Below are positions 9,637-18,685 of a stretch of DNA of 64,000 nucleotides, one piece after another. The notes beneath the pieces are model-generated. The model searched no databases. It was given only the letters and a program-made list of their open reading frames with translations, and had not been told where the DNA came from. The stretch comes from Novosphingobium olei. GTDB taxonomy: Bacteria; Pseudomonadota; Alphaproteobacteria; Sphingomonadales; Sphingomonadaceae. The stretch spans positions 62,001 through 126,000 of the forward strand of contig NZ_JABBGM010000008.1 in the NCBI RefSeq assembly GCF_012927405.1. The letters are read 5' to 3'. The stretch's first letter is position 1, and each line of letters opens with the position of its first letter. Both the position numbers and the translations under genes were made by a program.

Positions 9637-10323
9637 TCAGGCTTCGTCGGTTTCGTCGAGCAGCCAGTCGGGATCACGCGCGGTCAGATCGCGGCTGAAG
9701 GTCCACAGATCACGGCTTTCGATCGCATCATGGAGCGAACCGGCGATGACCGTGCCATCCGAGTCGCGGGTGACCGAGGCAACGTCGGCGGTAAAGCGGA
9801 CGGTGATGCGGGCGATCGGGGCGCTGTACTCGGCAGCAACGATCCGCGCTTCCTCGATGCGGATCAGCCGAGCGTCGATCGTCTCGCCGGCATCGACCCG
9901 CGCATCGACCGCGGCGGCGAAACCTTCGTACACGTCGCGGTCGCACAGCTGGGCGAGTTCTTCCTTGTCACCCCGCCAGAAGGCGGCAAGCGTCATCCCG
10001 TAGGCGCCCTTCGCGCCGGCCAGAAACTGGGCGACGTCAAAGCGGCGATCGGCTGCGATAATGGCGCGAATCCCTGCTTCAGCGGGCGTTTCGAAGGCAT
10101 TCGCCTCAGGCGCCGGGGCGGCGGGACGGGTTCCGGCAGCCGCCTTTTCCGGCAGACGCGGCGCGAGCGCCCGGGGGCTGGCCGATGAAGGATCGGGCTG
10201 TTCGATGCGGCGGCGCAGCGGTTCCTCGTTCTGCTCAGGACGACGTCCGAGCACCGAGTAGAGCCGCAGGCCGAGGAAAGCGGCGATCATCGCCAGGATG
10301 ACAATTTCAACAATCACGCGCAC
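9637..10323 (-). CDS. Tim44/TimA-domain membrane-anchored protein
   Basis: The protein has 228 residues. One N-terminal membrane helix (about residues 3-24, VEIVILAMIAAFLGLRLYSV) is followed by a Pro/Ala-rich linker. The C-terminal Tim44-like domain of about 145 residues starts near FDVAQFLAGAKGAYGM and includes ITVRFTADVASVTRDSDG. In alphaproteobacteria such proteins (TimA) are the presumed ancestors of mitochondrial Tim44. Here its exact role is unknown; a link to membrane protein translocation is only suggested by the divergent secB. The start codon is GTG. Confidence 0.85.
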   Translation of the reverse strand: MRVIVEIVILAMIAAFLGLRLYSVLGRRPEQNEEPLRRRIEQPDPSSASPRALAPRLPEKAAAGTRPAAPAPEANAFETPAEAGIRAIIAADRRFDVAQFLAGAKGAYGMTLAAFWRGDKEELAQLCDRDVYEGFAAAVDARVDAGETIDARLIRIEEARIVAAEYSAPIARITVRFTADVASVTRDSDGTVIAGSLHDAIESRDLWTFSRDLTARDPDWLLDETDEA

Positions 10324-10609
10324 ACGTCCCGAACTCGGTCCGGGAGAGGTAACGCGAAAGTTGTTCGCGAAAGCTCTGCCCGGAGCAATGATTCACCGTG
10401 CCTCAAATAGGTACGGATTACAAATGAACAACGTGTGGACGGCGGTTAGTTGCCCTTACAAGGGCGCGAGTTGCGCCAGTTTGCCCATGCTTGCCCACAA
10501 GGGAACGGACTGGCTGAACGGCCGGTGCTCCGGCGTTGCCCCTGTGCGTGCGGGATGCTAGGCGGCGCGCAACCGATCCATCCCGCATTTCCCATGAAAG
10601 TTTGCGACC
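10324..10609. other. Divergent intergenic region between the Tim44 gene and secB
   Basis: These 286 bp hold the divergent promoters. I see a short hairpin GCCCTT-AC-AAGGGC at about 10453 and a second imperfect stem (AACG-CCGG against CCGG-CGTT) at about 10519-10539. Both would lie in a secB leader, but no riboswitch family is recognisable. No ORF with coding character was found. Confidence 0.4.
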
Positions 10610-11125
10610 ATGGCCGATGAAGGCAACATCATTTCCGACCTGAACCTGGATGCCGCACCCAACGGCGAGGACACCGCGCCTGCCATCGGCCTGATCTCGC
10701 AGTACGTGAAGGACCTGTCGGTCGAGAACCCCAACGCGCCCGAATCCTATCAGTGGACCGAGCAGCCCGAGATGCACATCGATTTCAACATCGGTGCGCG
10801 CTCGCTGGCCGAGGACGTTCACGAGATCGAACTGAAGATCAACGCGACGTCCAAGACCAGCCAGGGCACGGCGTTCGCGGTGGAACTGGTTTATGCCGCG
10901 CTGATCGGCATGCGCAACGTGCCCGACGAGCAGGCCCACCCGTTCCTGTTCGCCGAAGGTCCGCGTCTGATCTTCCCGTTCGCCCGCCGTATTATTTCCG
11001 ACGCCGTGCGCGATGCGGGCTATCCCCCGCTGATGCTCGAGCCGATCGACTTCAACGGGCTCTATTTCGCGCAGCTGCAGCAGCGCCAGCAGGAAGAGCT
11101 CGCCGCAGGTGCGGGCCAGGCCTGA
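10610..11125 (+). CDS. secB: Protein-export chaperone SecB
   Basis: SecB is the tetrameric cytosolic chaperone that keeps preproteins unfolded and hands them to SecA. The product has 171 residues, with the family core from QYVKDLSVENPNAP through INIGARSL-like strands to YPPLMLEPIDFNGLY. The acidic N-terminus (MADEGNIISDLN, about 30 residues) and the Gln/Glu-rich tail are typical of alphaproteobacterial SecB. The single clear ATG is preceded by a purine-rich stretch. murJ follows after 49 nt on the same strand. Confidence 0.96.
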   Translation: MADEGNIISDLNLDAAPNGEDTAPAIGLISQYVKDLSVENPNAPESYQWTEQPEMHIDFNIGARSLAEDVHEIELKINATSKTSQGTAFAVELVYAALIGMRNVPDEQAHPFLFAEGPRLIFPFARRIISDAVRDAGYPPLMLEPIDFNGLYFAQLQQRQQEELAAGAGQA

Positions 11126-11174
11126 CCAGCGCCTGTTCGAAACCGTTCGGTAGCCGGTCGCGACAGGTGATCGC

Positions 11175-12761
11175 ATGAATCTCCTCAAGGCGACCGGCAC
11201 CATCGGCGGGCTGACGCTCGCCAGCCGCGTGCTCGGGCTTGTCCGCGACAGCCTGTTCGCGCGCTACATCGGGGCGAGCTTCGCCTCGGATGCGTTCCTC
11301 GTGGCGTTCCGCCTGCCCAACATGTTCCGCGCGCTGTTCGCGGAAGGGGCGTTCGCCTCGGCCTTCATCCCGATGTTCAACCAGAAGGTCGCGAACCCCG
11401 AAGGCCGGGGCCTGGACGACGGGCTGGTCTTTGCCGAGCAGGCGCTGGCGGTGCTGCTGCCGGTCCTGCTGGCGATGACGGTTCTGCTCGAGGTTCTCGC
11501 CTGGCCGGTCACGTTCCTGCTTTCGGGCAAGTTCAACGGCGTTTCGCACGACCAGTTCGCGTTCGCGGTCACGCTTTCGCGCATCACGATCCCCTATCTG
11601 ATGCTGATCAGCCTCGTGTCGCTGTTCGGCGGCATTCTCAATTCGCTGCACAAGTTCTGGGTCAATGCGGCCGCGCCGATCCTGCTCAATCTGACGCTGA
11701 TCGCCGCGCTGCTGTTTTTCCATCATGCCGATCCGTTGGTGACCGCACGCAACCAGGCGATCGCGGTTTCGGTTTCGGGCGCGCTGCAGCTGGCGTGGCT
11801 GGCCTGGGCCTGCAAGCGCAACGGCGTTTCGCTCAAGCTGCGGCGGCCGCGGCTCAATCCAGAGGTCAAGCGCCTGCTCGCGCTGATCTGGCCGGCGGCG
11901 GCAGGGGCCGGTGCGGTGCAGATCAACCTGGTAATCTCGACCGCGCTCGCTGCCAGCCTGCTGCCGCATGGCTCGGTTACCTACATCTACATCGCCGACC
12001 GGCTGAACCAGCTGCCGCTGGGGCTGATCGGCATCGGCCTTGGCACCGTGCTGCTGCCCACGATCTCGCGCCAGCTGGGTGGCGGCGAGGACAAGGCGGC
12101 GATGGAAACGCAGAACCGCGGGCTGGAGCTGGCGCTGCTGTTGACCTTGCCCGCGACGACCGCGCTCGTGCTGGCGGGCGAACCGATCGCGGCCGCGCTG
12201 TTCGGCTATGGGCGCTATACGGCGCAGGACACGCACTTCACCGCGCAGGCGCTGGCCGCGTTCTCGATCGGCCTGCCAAGCTACATCCTGGTCAAGGTGC
12301 TGACACCAGGGTTCTATGCGCGACAGGATACGAAGACGCCGGTGCGCTATGCCACGATGTCGATGGTGGTGAACCTTGTCGGCAACCTGATCCTGATCGT
12401 GCCGCTGCAGCATGTCGGCCCACCGCTCGCCACCGCGATCGCCAGCACCGTCAATGTCGCCATGCTCTATCGCACGCTGAACAAGCGCGGGCATTTCGTT
12501 GCCGATGCGCAATTGAAGCGGCGCGCGCCACGGCTGGCACTGGCGGCGGTGGCGATGGGCGCGGTGCTGTGGGCGACGCAGGGCTATCTGATGCCCTATG
12601 TCCACGGCACCTGGGCGATCCGATTTGCCGCGCTTGCCGTGCTGGTCTGTGCGGGCATGCTCGTCTATGGCCTCGCCGCGGTAGCGCTGGGCGCCTTCTC
12701 GAAGGCGGACCTTGCGCTTCTGCTGCGTCGCAGGCGCTCAACCACCACCTCCACCACGTAA
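11175..12761 (+). CDS. murJ: Lipid II flippase MurJ (MviN)
   Basis: This 528-residue polytopic membrane protein of the MOP superfamily flips lipid II to the periplasm for peptidoglycan synthesis. About 14 hydrophobic helices can be counted. Family signatures are near the N-terminus ([37 protein letters not shown]) and in the central cavity region ([12 protein letters not shown]). The C-terminus is basic (LRRRRST). The ATG at 11175 directly precedes the first helix. trpS begins 10 nt after its stop, so co-transcription is likely. Confidence 0.95.
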   Translation: MNLLKATGTIGGLTLASRVLGLVRDSLFARYIGASFASDAFLVAFRLPNMFRALFAEGAFASAFIPMFNQKVANPEGRGLDDGLVFAEQALAVLLPVLLAMTVLLEVLAWPVTFLLSGKFNGVSHDQFAFAVTLSRITIPYLMLISLVSLFGGILNSLHKFWVNAAAPILLNLTLIAALLFFHHADPLVTARNQAIAVSVSGALQLAWLAWACKRNGVSLKLRRPRLNPEVKRLLALIWPAAAGAGAVQINLVISTALAASLLPHGSVTYIYIADRLNQLPLGLIGIGLGTVLLPTISRQLGGGEDKAAMETQNRGLELALLLTLPATTALVLAGEPIAAALFGYGRYTAQDTHFTAQALAAFSIGLPSYILVKVLTPGFYARQDTKTPVRYATMSMVVNLVGNLILIVPLQHVGPPLATAIASTVNVAMLYRTLNKRGHFVADAQLKRRAPRLALAAVAMGAVLWATQGYLMPYVHGTWAIRFAALAVLVCAGMLVYGLAAVALGAFSKADLALLLRRRRSTTTSTT

Positions 12762-12771
12762 GGCCATCCTG

Positions 12772-13788
12772 ATGCGTATCGTTTCCGGCATCCAGCCCAC
12801 CGGCAATCTCCACCTCGGCAATTACCTGGGGGCGATCCGCAACTGGGTGGCGATGCAGGACGAATGGACCGCCAAGGGCGCGACCTGCCTGTACTTCCTG
12901 GCCGACCTTCACGCCATCTCGATGCCGCACAAGCCCGAAGAGCTTGCCGCGAACACGCGCGAAATGGTCGCCGCGCTGGTATCCTGCGGTATCGATCCCG
13001 ACCGTTCGATCCTGTTCAACCAGGCGCAGGTGCCGCAGCATGCCGAGCTGCAGTGGCTGCTCAACGGCACGGCGCGGATGGGCTGGCTCAACCGCATGAC
13101 GCAGTGGAAGGACAAGGCGGGCAAGAACCGCGAAGGCGCGAGCGTTGCGCTGTTCACCTATCCCGTGCTGCAGGCGGCGGACGTGCTGTTGTACAACGCC
13201 ACGCACGTGCCGGTGGGCGAAGACCAGAAGCAGCATCTGGAACTGGCGCGCGACATCGCGCAGAAGTTCAACAACGACTTCTGCCCCGAAGACGCGCCGC
13301 TGTTCATCCAGCCCGAACCGATCATCCCGCCCGAAGCTGCGCGCATCATGTCGCTGCGCGAAGGTACCGCGAAGATGAGCAAGTCCGATCCTTCGGACAT
13401 GAGCCGCATCAACCTGACCGACGATGCCGACACGATCATGGCCAAGGTGAAGAAGGCCAAGACCGATCCCGAACCGCTGCCTTCGGAAAAGGCGGGGCTG
13501 GAAGGTCGTGCCGAAGCCGCCAACCTTGTCGGCATCTATGCGGTGATGGCGGGAACGAGTGTCGAGGTGGTGCTGGGCCAGTTCGGCGGGCAGGGCTTCG
13601 GGGCGTTCAAGCCGGCGCTGGGCGACCTGCTGGTGGAAAAGCTTTCGCCGATGGCGGCGCGTTATCGCGAGTTGCGCGAGGACCATGCTGCGCTCGACGC
13701 GATCCTGGCCAAGGGTGCGGAAAAGGCGCGGGCGCTGGCCGTGCCGACGCTGGATGCAGCCTACAAGGCACTCGGGCTCGTTCGCTAA
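12772..13788 (+). CDS. trpS: Tryptophanyl-tRNA synthetase
   Basis: This 338-residue class Ic aminoacyl-tRNA synthetase charges tRNA-Trp. The HIGH-type motif is in [13 protein letters not shown] (residues about 9-21) and the KMSKS loop is KMSKSDPSD (about residue 201). [12 protein letters not shown] is the tRNA-Trp/adenylate-binding signature. Length matches the family. The start was moved to the ATG at 12772, since the upstream in-frame extension overlaps murJ and shows no homology. A perfect palindrome follows 30 nt after the stop. Confidence 0.97.
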   Translation: MRIVSGIQPTGNLHLGNYLGAIRNWVAMQDEWTAKGATCLYFLADLHAISMPHKPEELAANTREMVAALVSCGIDPDRSILFNQAQVPQHAELQWLLNGTARMGWLNRMTQWKDKAGKNREGASVALFTYPVLQAADVLLYNATHVPVGEDQKQHLELARDIAQKFNNDFCPEDAPLFIQPEPIIPPEAARIMSLREGTAKMSKSDPSDMSRINLTDDADTIMAKVKKAKTDPEPLPSEKAGLEGRAEAANLVGIYAVMAGTSVEVVLGQFGGQGFGAFKPALGDLLVEKLSPMAARYRELREDHAALDAILAKGAEKARALAVPTLDAAYKALGLVR

Positions 13789-13817
13789 CACGCTTGAATC
13801 GTTGCTGAATGTCGCAG

Positions 13818-13839
13818 CCCTGCAACAATTGTTGCAGGG
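13818..13839. promoter_or_regulatory. Perfect 22-nt palindrome between trpS and the DUF4136 gene
   Basis: CCCTGCAACAA/TTGTTGCAGGG is a perfect palindrome 30 nt after the trpS stop. No T-run follows, so termination is doubtful. It sits just upstream of the CATTCA repeats and the lipoprotein gene, which favours an operator. Outside it, GCTGAATG (13804-13811) pairs with CATTCAGC (13853-13860), nesting a longer hairpin. Confidence 0.5.
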
Positions 13840-13841
13840 GG

Positions 13842-13858
13842 CATTCAACGCGCATTCA
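13842..13858 (+). promoter_or_regulatory. CATTCA direct repeats with an 11-bp period
   Basis: CATTCA occurs at 13842-13847 and 13853-13858, spaced one helical turn apart, with an inverted copy (TGAATG) at 13806-13811. Two hexamers at 11-bp spacing about 90 bp upstream of the lipoprotein start is the geometry of an OmpR-family response-regulator site. The identity of the regulator is unknown. Confidence 0.45.
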
Positions 13859-13950
13859 GCACCTCCCACCTAGGGATTGTCCATGCTAGGACTGAGCCAC
13901 GCCCGCCGTCAGCCGGGGGACCCGGGCCGAACCAGATGGAGTCGCTTAGG

Positions 13951-14628
13951 ATGAAGACCTCTTCCGGCCGTAACCGTTTTGCACTGGCAGTCGCGCCCCT
14001 GCTGCTGGCGCTGTCGGCTTGTGCCACCCCCTTCAACGCAAACGTCTCGCGCTACCAGCGCGAGCTGCCGGCGCCGGCCGGCCAGACCTTCGCCGTGGTC
14101 CCCGAGGATCCGCGCGACGAAGGCGGGCTCGAATTCGCCAACTACGCCGCGCTGGTTTCGGCGCAGCTGCAGAAGATCGGTTATGTGCCGGGCAACCCGC
14201 AGAGTGCCGACCTGCTCGTCAAGTTCGACTATGGCGTCGACAAGGGCCGCGACAAGGTGCGCACCACGGGCTTCTCGGATCCCTACTGGGGTGGCTGGTA
14301 CGGGCCGGGCTGGGGTGGCTGGGGCCGTCCGGGTTGGGGTGGCTGGGGCCGCCGCGGCTGGGGCTATGGCTGGTACGATCCGTTCTTCTTCGGAGGGCCG
14401 GGTTACAACAGCGTGGACGTGATCACCGTCTATACCAGCGGTATCGACATGAAGATCGATCGCCGCGCAGATGGCAAGCGCCTGTTCGAGGGCAAGGCAG
14501 AGGCGGCTTCGACCTCCAACCGCCTGCCCTACCTGGTGCCCAACCTGGTGGAGGCGATGTTTACCGACTTCCCGGGGCACAACGGCGAGACGGTGCGCAT
14601 CAGCGTGGCGCCCGAAAAGAAGAAGTAA
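13951..14628 (+). CDS. DUF4136 lipoprotein with a Gly-Trp repeat
   Basis: The product has 225 residues. A lipoprotein signal peptide (KTSSGRNRFALAVAPLLLAL) ends at SACATP, with Cys about residue 24 as the lipidation site. The DUF4136 fold follows (YQRELPAPAGQTFAVV, YAALVSAQLQKIGY). Inserted near residues 107-138 is a low-complexity Gly/Trp run with GWGGWGRPGWGGWGRRGWGY, a repeated GWGGWGR unit. No function is established for the family; an envelope location is expected. An in-frame ATG at 13936 is possible but 13951 gives the better signal peptide. The upstream palindrome and CATTCA repeats suggest regulated expression. Confidence 0.82.
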   Translation: MKTSSGRNRFALAVAPLLLALSACATPFNANVSRYQRELPAPAGQTFAVVPEDPRDEGGLEFANYAALVSAQLQKIGYVPGNPQSADLLVKFDYGVDKGRDKVRTTGFSDPYWGGWYGPGWGGWGRPGWGGWGRRGWGYGWYDPFFFGGPGYNSVDVITVYTSGIDMKIDRRADGKRLFEGKAEAASTSNRLPYLVPNLVEAMFTDFPGHNGETVRISVAPEKKK

Positions 14629-14660
14629 GCGCGAGGCGCGGCACTTCGCTCATAAAGAAG

Positions 14661-14750
14661 GAAGGGCAGTGCTTCGACAGGCTCGGCACGGACGGGTGGA
14701 CTAAACCTCCTTCTCCGCCTGCCCTGAGCTTGTCGAAGGGCTGCCCTTCT
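14661..14750. repeat. Imperfect inverted repeat, sphingomonad-type intergenic element
   Basis: The arms 14661-14684 (GAAGGGCAGTGCTTCGACAG then GCTC) and 14727-14750 are inverted copies with 21 of 24 positions matching by eye. The spacer is 42 nt and contains no ORF. The ttcgaca-gctc core resembles dispersed intergenic repeats of sphingomonad genomes. A related shorter sequence (GCCCTGCGACAGGCTCAGGC) lies at 3772-3791. Confidence 0.6.
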
Positions 14751-14835
14751 TGCTTCTGCTTGCCCATTGACCGACCGCCGCGTGGCGGGCATCGCCGCCC
14801 GATATTCGGCTTGAAATCGGTTTGGGGCGCAGACA

Positions 14836-16008
14836 ATGGCATATACCGCACGCATCCTCCTGCTCGGTTCGGGTGAACTGGGGCGCGAATTCGTGATCTC
14901 GGCGAAGCGGCTGGGGTGCCACGTCACCGCGTGCGATTCGTATGACGATGCCCCGGCGATGCAGTTGGCGGATGATCGGCGCGTGTTCTCGATGCTGGAT
15001 GCAGAGGCACTTGGGGCGGCCATCGCCGAAGTGAAGCCCGATTACATCGTGCCCGAGATCGAAGCGATCCGGACCGAAGTGCTCGCCGATTTCGAAGCGC
15101 AGGGTTTCAACGTGGTGCCATCGTCCCGCGCGACGATCATGACGATGAACCGGGATCGCATCCGCGAAGTGGCGGCGGTCGAGCTGGGCCTGCGCACGTC
15201 GCGCTACCGCTATGCCGAAACGCTCGACGAAGTACGTGAGGGCGCCGCGCACACCGGTTTCCCGTGCGTGATCAAGCCGGTGATGTCGTCGAGCGGCAAG
15301 GGCCAGAGTACGGTGAAGGATGCGGCCGGGCTAGAGGCCGCTTGGGACTATGCCGTCGCCAACATGCGCGGAGACCGCAAGCGCGTGATTGTCGAGGAGT
15401 TCATCGCCTTCGACTACGAGATCACCCTGCTGACCATCCGCCATCGCCGCGGCGTTTCGTTCTGCCCCGCCATCGGCCACCGGCAGGAGCGCGGCGATTA
15501 TCAGGAATCGTGGCAGCCGACGCCGATGTCGGCGCAGGCGATTGCGGACGCGCAGGCGATGGCGACCAAGGTGGTCGACAATCTTGGCGGCTATGGCCTG
15601 TTCGGCGTGGAATTCTTCGTGCGCGGTGAAGAAGTGATCTTCTCCGAGCTTTCGCCGCGCCCGCACGACACCGGCATGGTCACGCTCGTGTCGCAGGACT
15701 TGACCGAGTTCGACCTCCACGCGCGCGCGATCCTCGGGTTGCCGATCCCGGCAGAGATCGGCTTGCGCGGGGCCAGTGCGTCGGCCGTGGTGCTGGCCGA
15801 TCGCCACGCGGACACCTTCCGTATCGAGGGGCTGGCCGAAGCCATGGCGGTTCCGGCCGAGGCCATGGACGTGCGCATCTTCGCCAAGCCCGTCACCCGT
15901 CCCTACCGCCGCATGGCCGTGGCGCTGGCCCGCGCGGCGACGACGGATGAAGCGCGCAAGCTTGCCGCAGAAGCTGCAAGCAAGGTGCGGCTGGTCTACG
16001 AAGGCTGA
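14836..16008 (+). CDS. purT: Formate-dependent phosphoribosylglycinamide formyltransferase PurT
   Basis: This 390-residue ATP-grasp enzyme converts GAR to formyl-GAR using formate and ATP in purine synthesis, as an alternative to the folate-dependent PurN. The N-terminal PurT/PurK preATP-grasp domain starts MAYTARILLLGSGELGREF. The ATP-grasp region contains FPCVIKPVMSSSGKGQS and the metal-binding FVRGEEVIFSELSPRPHDTG. Length is typical. It stands alone; the upstream gap carries the inverted repeat. Confidence 0.95.
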   Translation: MAYTARILLLGSGELGREFVISAKRLGCHVTACDSYDDAPAMQLADDRRVFSMLDAEALGAAIAEVKPDYIVPEIEAIRTEVLADFEAQGFNVVPSSRATIMTMNRDRIREVAAVELGLRTSRYRYAETLDEVREGAAHTGFPCVIKPVMSSSGKGQSTVKDAAGLEAAWDYAVANMRGDRKRVIVEEFIAFDYEITLLTIRHRRGVSFCPAIGHRQERGDYQESWQPTPMSAQAIADAQAMATKVVDNLGGYGLFGVEFFVRGEEVIFSELSPRPHDTGMVTLVSQDLTEFDLHARAILGLPIPAEIGLRGASASAVVLADRHADTFRIEGLAEAMAVPAEAMDVRIFAKPVTRPYRRMAVALARAATTDEARKLAAEAASKVRLVYEG

Positions 16009-16062
16009 CCTCTTGGGATGCACGAAGATTGCGGGCTGGCGATCGGCCGCTAGTCTGTCGTC

Positions 16063-16524
16063 ATGGACACCAATCCTGCTCTTCAGCCCGGACCTTTGGT
16101 CAAGGGGGCCATATTTGGCAGCTATGCAGGCTGCCTGATATTGATAGCTTCGATTGAATTGCGTGAAGGTGTCTGGCCAGATTTCTTGCCCGAGCTTTGG
16201 GCCCTGCCCATAATCCTGCTGATATATGGCGGCATTGCTTCGATCTTCGCCGCCTTTGGACTGATCGTGTTCGGCATGCCCATCGCGCTTGTTTTCGGGC
16301 GAAGGGCTACGGCATGGCCATTCTTGCCTTTGGTCATCGGCTGGGCCGGGTTAGCGGGCCACTTGGCCCTGTCGATCATTGCCACCGGCCCTGTGGGCTG
16401 GTCGCCGGGCGACATTGCGCGCGGCCCCGGCGCATTGTTCGGGGTTACTTGCGCCGTATTCTATCGCGGTTATCTCAAGCGCGCGTGGACCGACCAAGCA
16501 CGTCCGACTGCCTTGCCGGACTGA
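16063..16524 (+). CDS. Small polytopic membrane protein, unknown
   Basis: I do not recognise this 153-residue protein. It has about four membrane helices (around residues 14-33, 46-60, 62-80 and 86-112), a possible short fifth near 128, and a basic C-terminal tail (RGYLKRAWTDQARP). Codon use is somewhat less GC-biased than in its neighbours (for example ATA and TTG codons near the start), which may mean lineage-specific origin. Its stop lies 4 nt from the convergent dut stop. No operon partner is evident. Confidence 0.7.
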   Translation: MDTNPALQPGPLVKGAIFGSYAGCLILIASIELREGVWPDFLPELWALPIILLIYGGIASIFAAFGLIVFGMPIALVFGRRATAWPFLPLVIGWAGLAGHLALSIIATGPVGWSPGDIARGPGALFGVTCAVFYRGYLKRAWTDQARPTALPD

Positions 16525-16528
16525 GGCG

Positions 16529-16999
16529 TCATCCCGGCAGTGCCGAGAGCCCTCCCGTCGAGCCAAATCCACCGGTGCCGCGTTCGGTATCGTCGAGTTC
16601 GCTCACCTCCACCCAGCCGGCGCGGGTCACTGGTGCGATGACGAGCTGGGCGATGCGGTCGCCGCGACGGATGGCGAAGGTTTCCTGGCCGAGGTTGATC
16701 ATGATCACCTTGAGCTCGCCGCGATAGTCGCTGTCGATCGTGCCGGGCGTGTTGGGCACGGTGACGCCATGCTTGAGCGCGAGGCCCGAGCGCGGGCGAA
16801 CCTGGATTTCGAAGCCGTGCGGGATGGCCATGGCCAGCCCGGTGGCAACCGCGTGGCGCGCGCCGGGTGCAAGATCGACGTCTTCGGCCGCGACCACGTC
16901 CATTCCCGCTGCGCCTGAGGTGGCATAGGCGGGAAGCGGCAGGTCATCGTTGCCAGGCAGGCGCTTTACGAGGACGGGGACGTTAACGGGCGAGGACAT
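16529..16999 (-). CDS. dut: dUTP diphosphatase (dUTPase)
   Basis: This 156-residue trimeric dUTPase hydrolyses dUTP to dUMP and PPi, keeping uracil out of DNA and feeding dTMP synthesis. All five family motifs are visible: [32 protein letters not shown] and the Gly-rich C-terminal GTGGFGSTG. The start at 16999 overlaps the end of coaBC by 17 nt, the standard coaBC-dut arrangement, so translation is probably coupled. Confidence 0.96.
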   Translation of the reverse strand: MSSPVNVPVLVKRLPGNDDLPLPAYATSGAAGMDVVAAEDVDLAPGARHAVATGLAMAIPHGFEIQVRPRSGLALKHGVTVPNTPGTIDSDYRGELKVIMINLGQETFAIRRGDRIAQLVIAPVTRAGWVEVSELDDTERGTGGFGSTGGLSALPG

Positions 17000-18188
17000 C
17001 GACGACCTTTTCGATGAGCGCGGCGGCGGCCGCGTCCTTGTGCAATTCGGGCAGGCTTTCCACACCGGCGGCGCTGACGATGTGCAGGCGGTTGATGTCG
17101 CCGCCCATCGTGTGGGTGGCAACGTCGTTGGCGACGATCCAGTCGGCGCCCTTGCGCGCGAGTTTTGCCGTGGCGTGCGCGATCACATCATTGGTTTCGG
17201 CGGCGAAGCCGATCACCAGCGGCGGGCGGCGGTCCGACTTGCACAGCGTGGCAAGTATATCGGGGTTTTCGACCAGTTGCAGCGGCGGCGGCGCGCCTGA
17301 TCCGTCTTTCTTGATCTTCTGGGTGGCTTCCCCGGCGCTGCGCCAGTCTGCCACGGCGGCGACCATGATCGCGATATCGGCGGGCAGCGCGGCATCCACG
17401 GCTGCAGCCATCTGGCGCGCGGTTTCGACGTCGACGCGGGTGACGCCGGGCGGTGTTGGCAGGTTCACGGGGCCGCTGACCAGCGTGACGCGTGCGCCCG
17501 ACTTTGCGGCGGCGGCGGCAATGGCAAAGCCCTGCTTTCCGCTCGACCGGTTGGCGATGTAGCGCACAGGGTCGATCGGCTCGTGCGTCGGGCCGGCGGT
17601 GATCAGCACGTGGCGTCCGGCAAGCGGTCTCGGCGCTTCGGCAACGGGGCCAAGGGCAGCCTTGATCGCAGCCCAAATCGCTTCGGGTTCGGGCAGGCGG
17701 CCCGGGCCAAACTCGCCGCAGGCCATCGCGCCTTCATCGGGATCGAGCACGGTGACGCCGCTGTCACGCAGCGTCGCGACATTGCGCTGCGTGGCGGCGT
17801 GCTGCCACATGCGCACGTTCATGGCAGGCGCGGCGAACACCGGCTTGTCGGTCGCCAGCAGCAGCGTGGTGGCAAGATCATCGGCGATTCCTGCGGCCAT
17901 CTTGGCCATCAGGTCAGCCGTCGCGGGGCAGACCACGACGATATCGGCCTGGCGCGAAAGCTGGATATGGCCCATCTCGACCTCGTTCTTGAGGTCCCAC
18001 AGCGTGGTGTGCACCGGGTTTTCGCTCAGCGCCGCGAGCGTCATCGCGGTGACGAAATGCGAACCGCCTTCGGTCAGCACGCAGGTCACTTCGCCGCCGT
18101 TCTTGCGGATGAAGCGGACGAGCTCGCATGATTTGTAGGCAGCGATGCCGCCACCGACGATGAGCAGGATGCGCGGGTTCGCAGTCAT
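16983..18188 (-). CDS. coaBC: Bifunctional phosphopantothenoylcysteine decarboxylase/synthase CoaBC
   Basis: This 401-residue fusion enzyme makes 4'-phosphopantetheine for coenzyme A. The N-terminal FMN decarboxylase (CoaC) has [19 protein letters not shown], the [13 protein letters not shown] variant of the PASANT loop and PAMNVRMW. The C-terminal synthetase (CoaB) starts near residue 195 with [20 protein letters not shown] and includes IANDV. The ATG at 18188 starts the conserved Rossmann strand; a much longer upstream frame has no homology and overlaps the divergent gene. dut is co-transcribed downstream. Confidence 0.95.
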   Translation of the reverse strand: MTANPRILLIVGGGIAAYKSCELVRFIRKNGGEVTCVLTEGGSHFVTAMTLAALSENPVHTTLWDLKNEVEMGHIQLSRQADIVVVCPATADLMAKMAAGIADDLATTLLLATDKPVFAAPAMNVRMWQHAATQRNVATLRDSGVTVLDPDEGAMACGEFGPGRLPEPEAIWAAIKAALGPVAEAPRPLAGRHVLITAGPTHEPIDPVRYIANRSSGKQGFAIAAAAAKSGARVTLVSGPVNLPTPPGVTRVDVETARQMAAAVDAALPADIAIMVAAVADWRSAGEATQKIKKDGSGAPPPLQLVENPDILATLCKSDRRPPLVIGFAAETNDVIAHATAKLARKGADWIVANDVATHTMGGDINRLHIVSAAGVESLPELHKDAAAAALIEKVVDVLAR

Positions 18189-18286
18189 GGCCCGGCTTGT
18201 GCAATGCGCGGGGCCAAGGCGCAATCCCTTTGCGTTGGCCGGGCGTTGCGCGCAAGGTTGGCCTAGACAAACGAGGGGATACGACG

Positions 18287-18685
18287 ATGCGGCTGGTTCT
18301 GACCGCGCTGATCTTTCTGGCCGGGATGTTCGACCTGTTCCTGGCGATTTCGTTCCTGACCGGGCCGCAACAGGCGGCGGCGGGCTTCGGCCTTTCGCCC
18401 ACGGGAACGGGCGGGCTATCCACCTTGCGCGCGGACATGACCGCGTTCTTCGGCGTGGCCGCGTTCTGCATGTTGTGGGGAGCATGGCGGCGCAATGCGG
18501 ACTTGCTGCTGGTGCCCATCCTGCTGTTCGGCACGGCAATGGTGGCGCGGCTGATCAACGTGGTGGTGGCTGGACCCTATGACGGGTGGCCCGTGCCCGT
18601 CGCGGTCGAGGCGTTTCACGTGGTATTGCTGCTGATCGGCTGGCGCACGCTGCCGCATCACCGCATCGACGAGATCGCGGGCTAG
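18287..18685 (+). CDS. Small four-helix membrane protein (DUF4345-like)
   Basis: The product has 132 residues and four hydrophobic helices (about residues 3-24, 46-66, 70-92 and 102-122). Polar turns include GGLSTLRADMTAF and AGPYDGWP. The layout resembles DUF4345-type membrane proteins, but this is a weak call and no function is known. The ATG at 18287 is preceded by a GAGGGG ribosome site. Its TAG stop shares a CTAG with the convergent acyltransferase stop. Confidence 0.7.
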   Translation: MRLVLTALIFLAGMFDLFLAISFLTGPQQAAAGFGLSPTGTGGLSTLRADMTAFFGVAAFCMLWGAWRRNADLLLVPILLFGTAMVARLINVVVAGPYDGWPVPVAVEAFHVVLLLIGWRTLPHHRIDEIAG

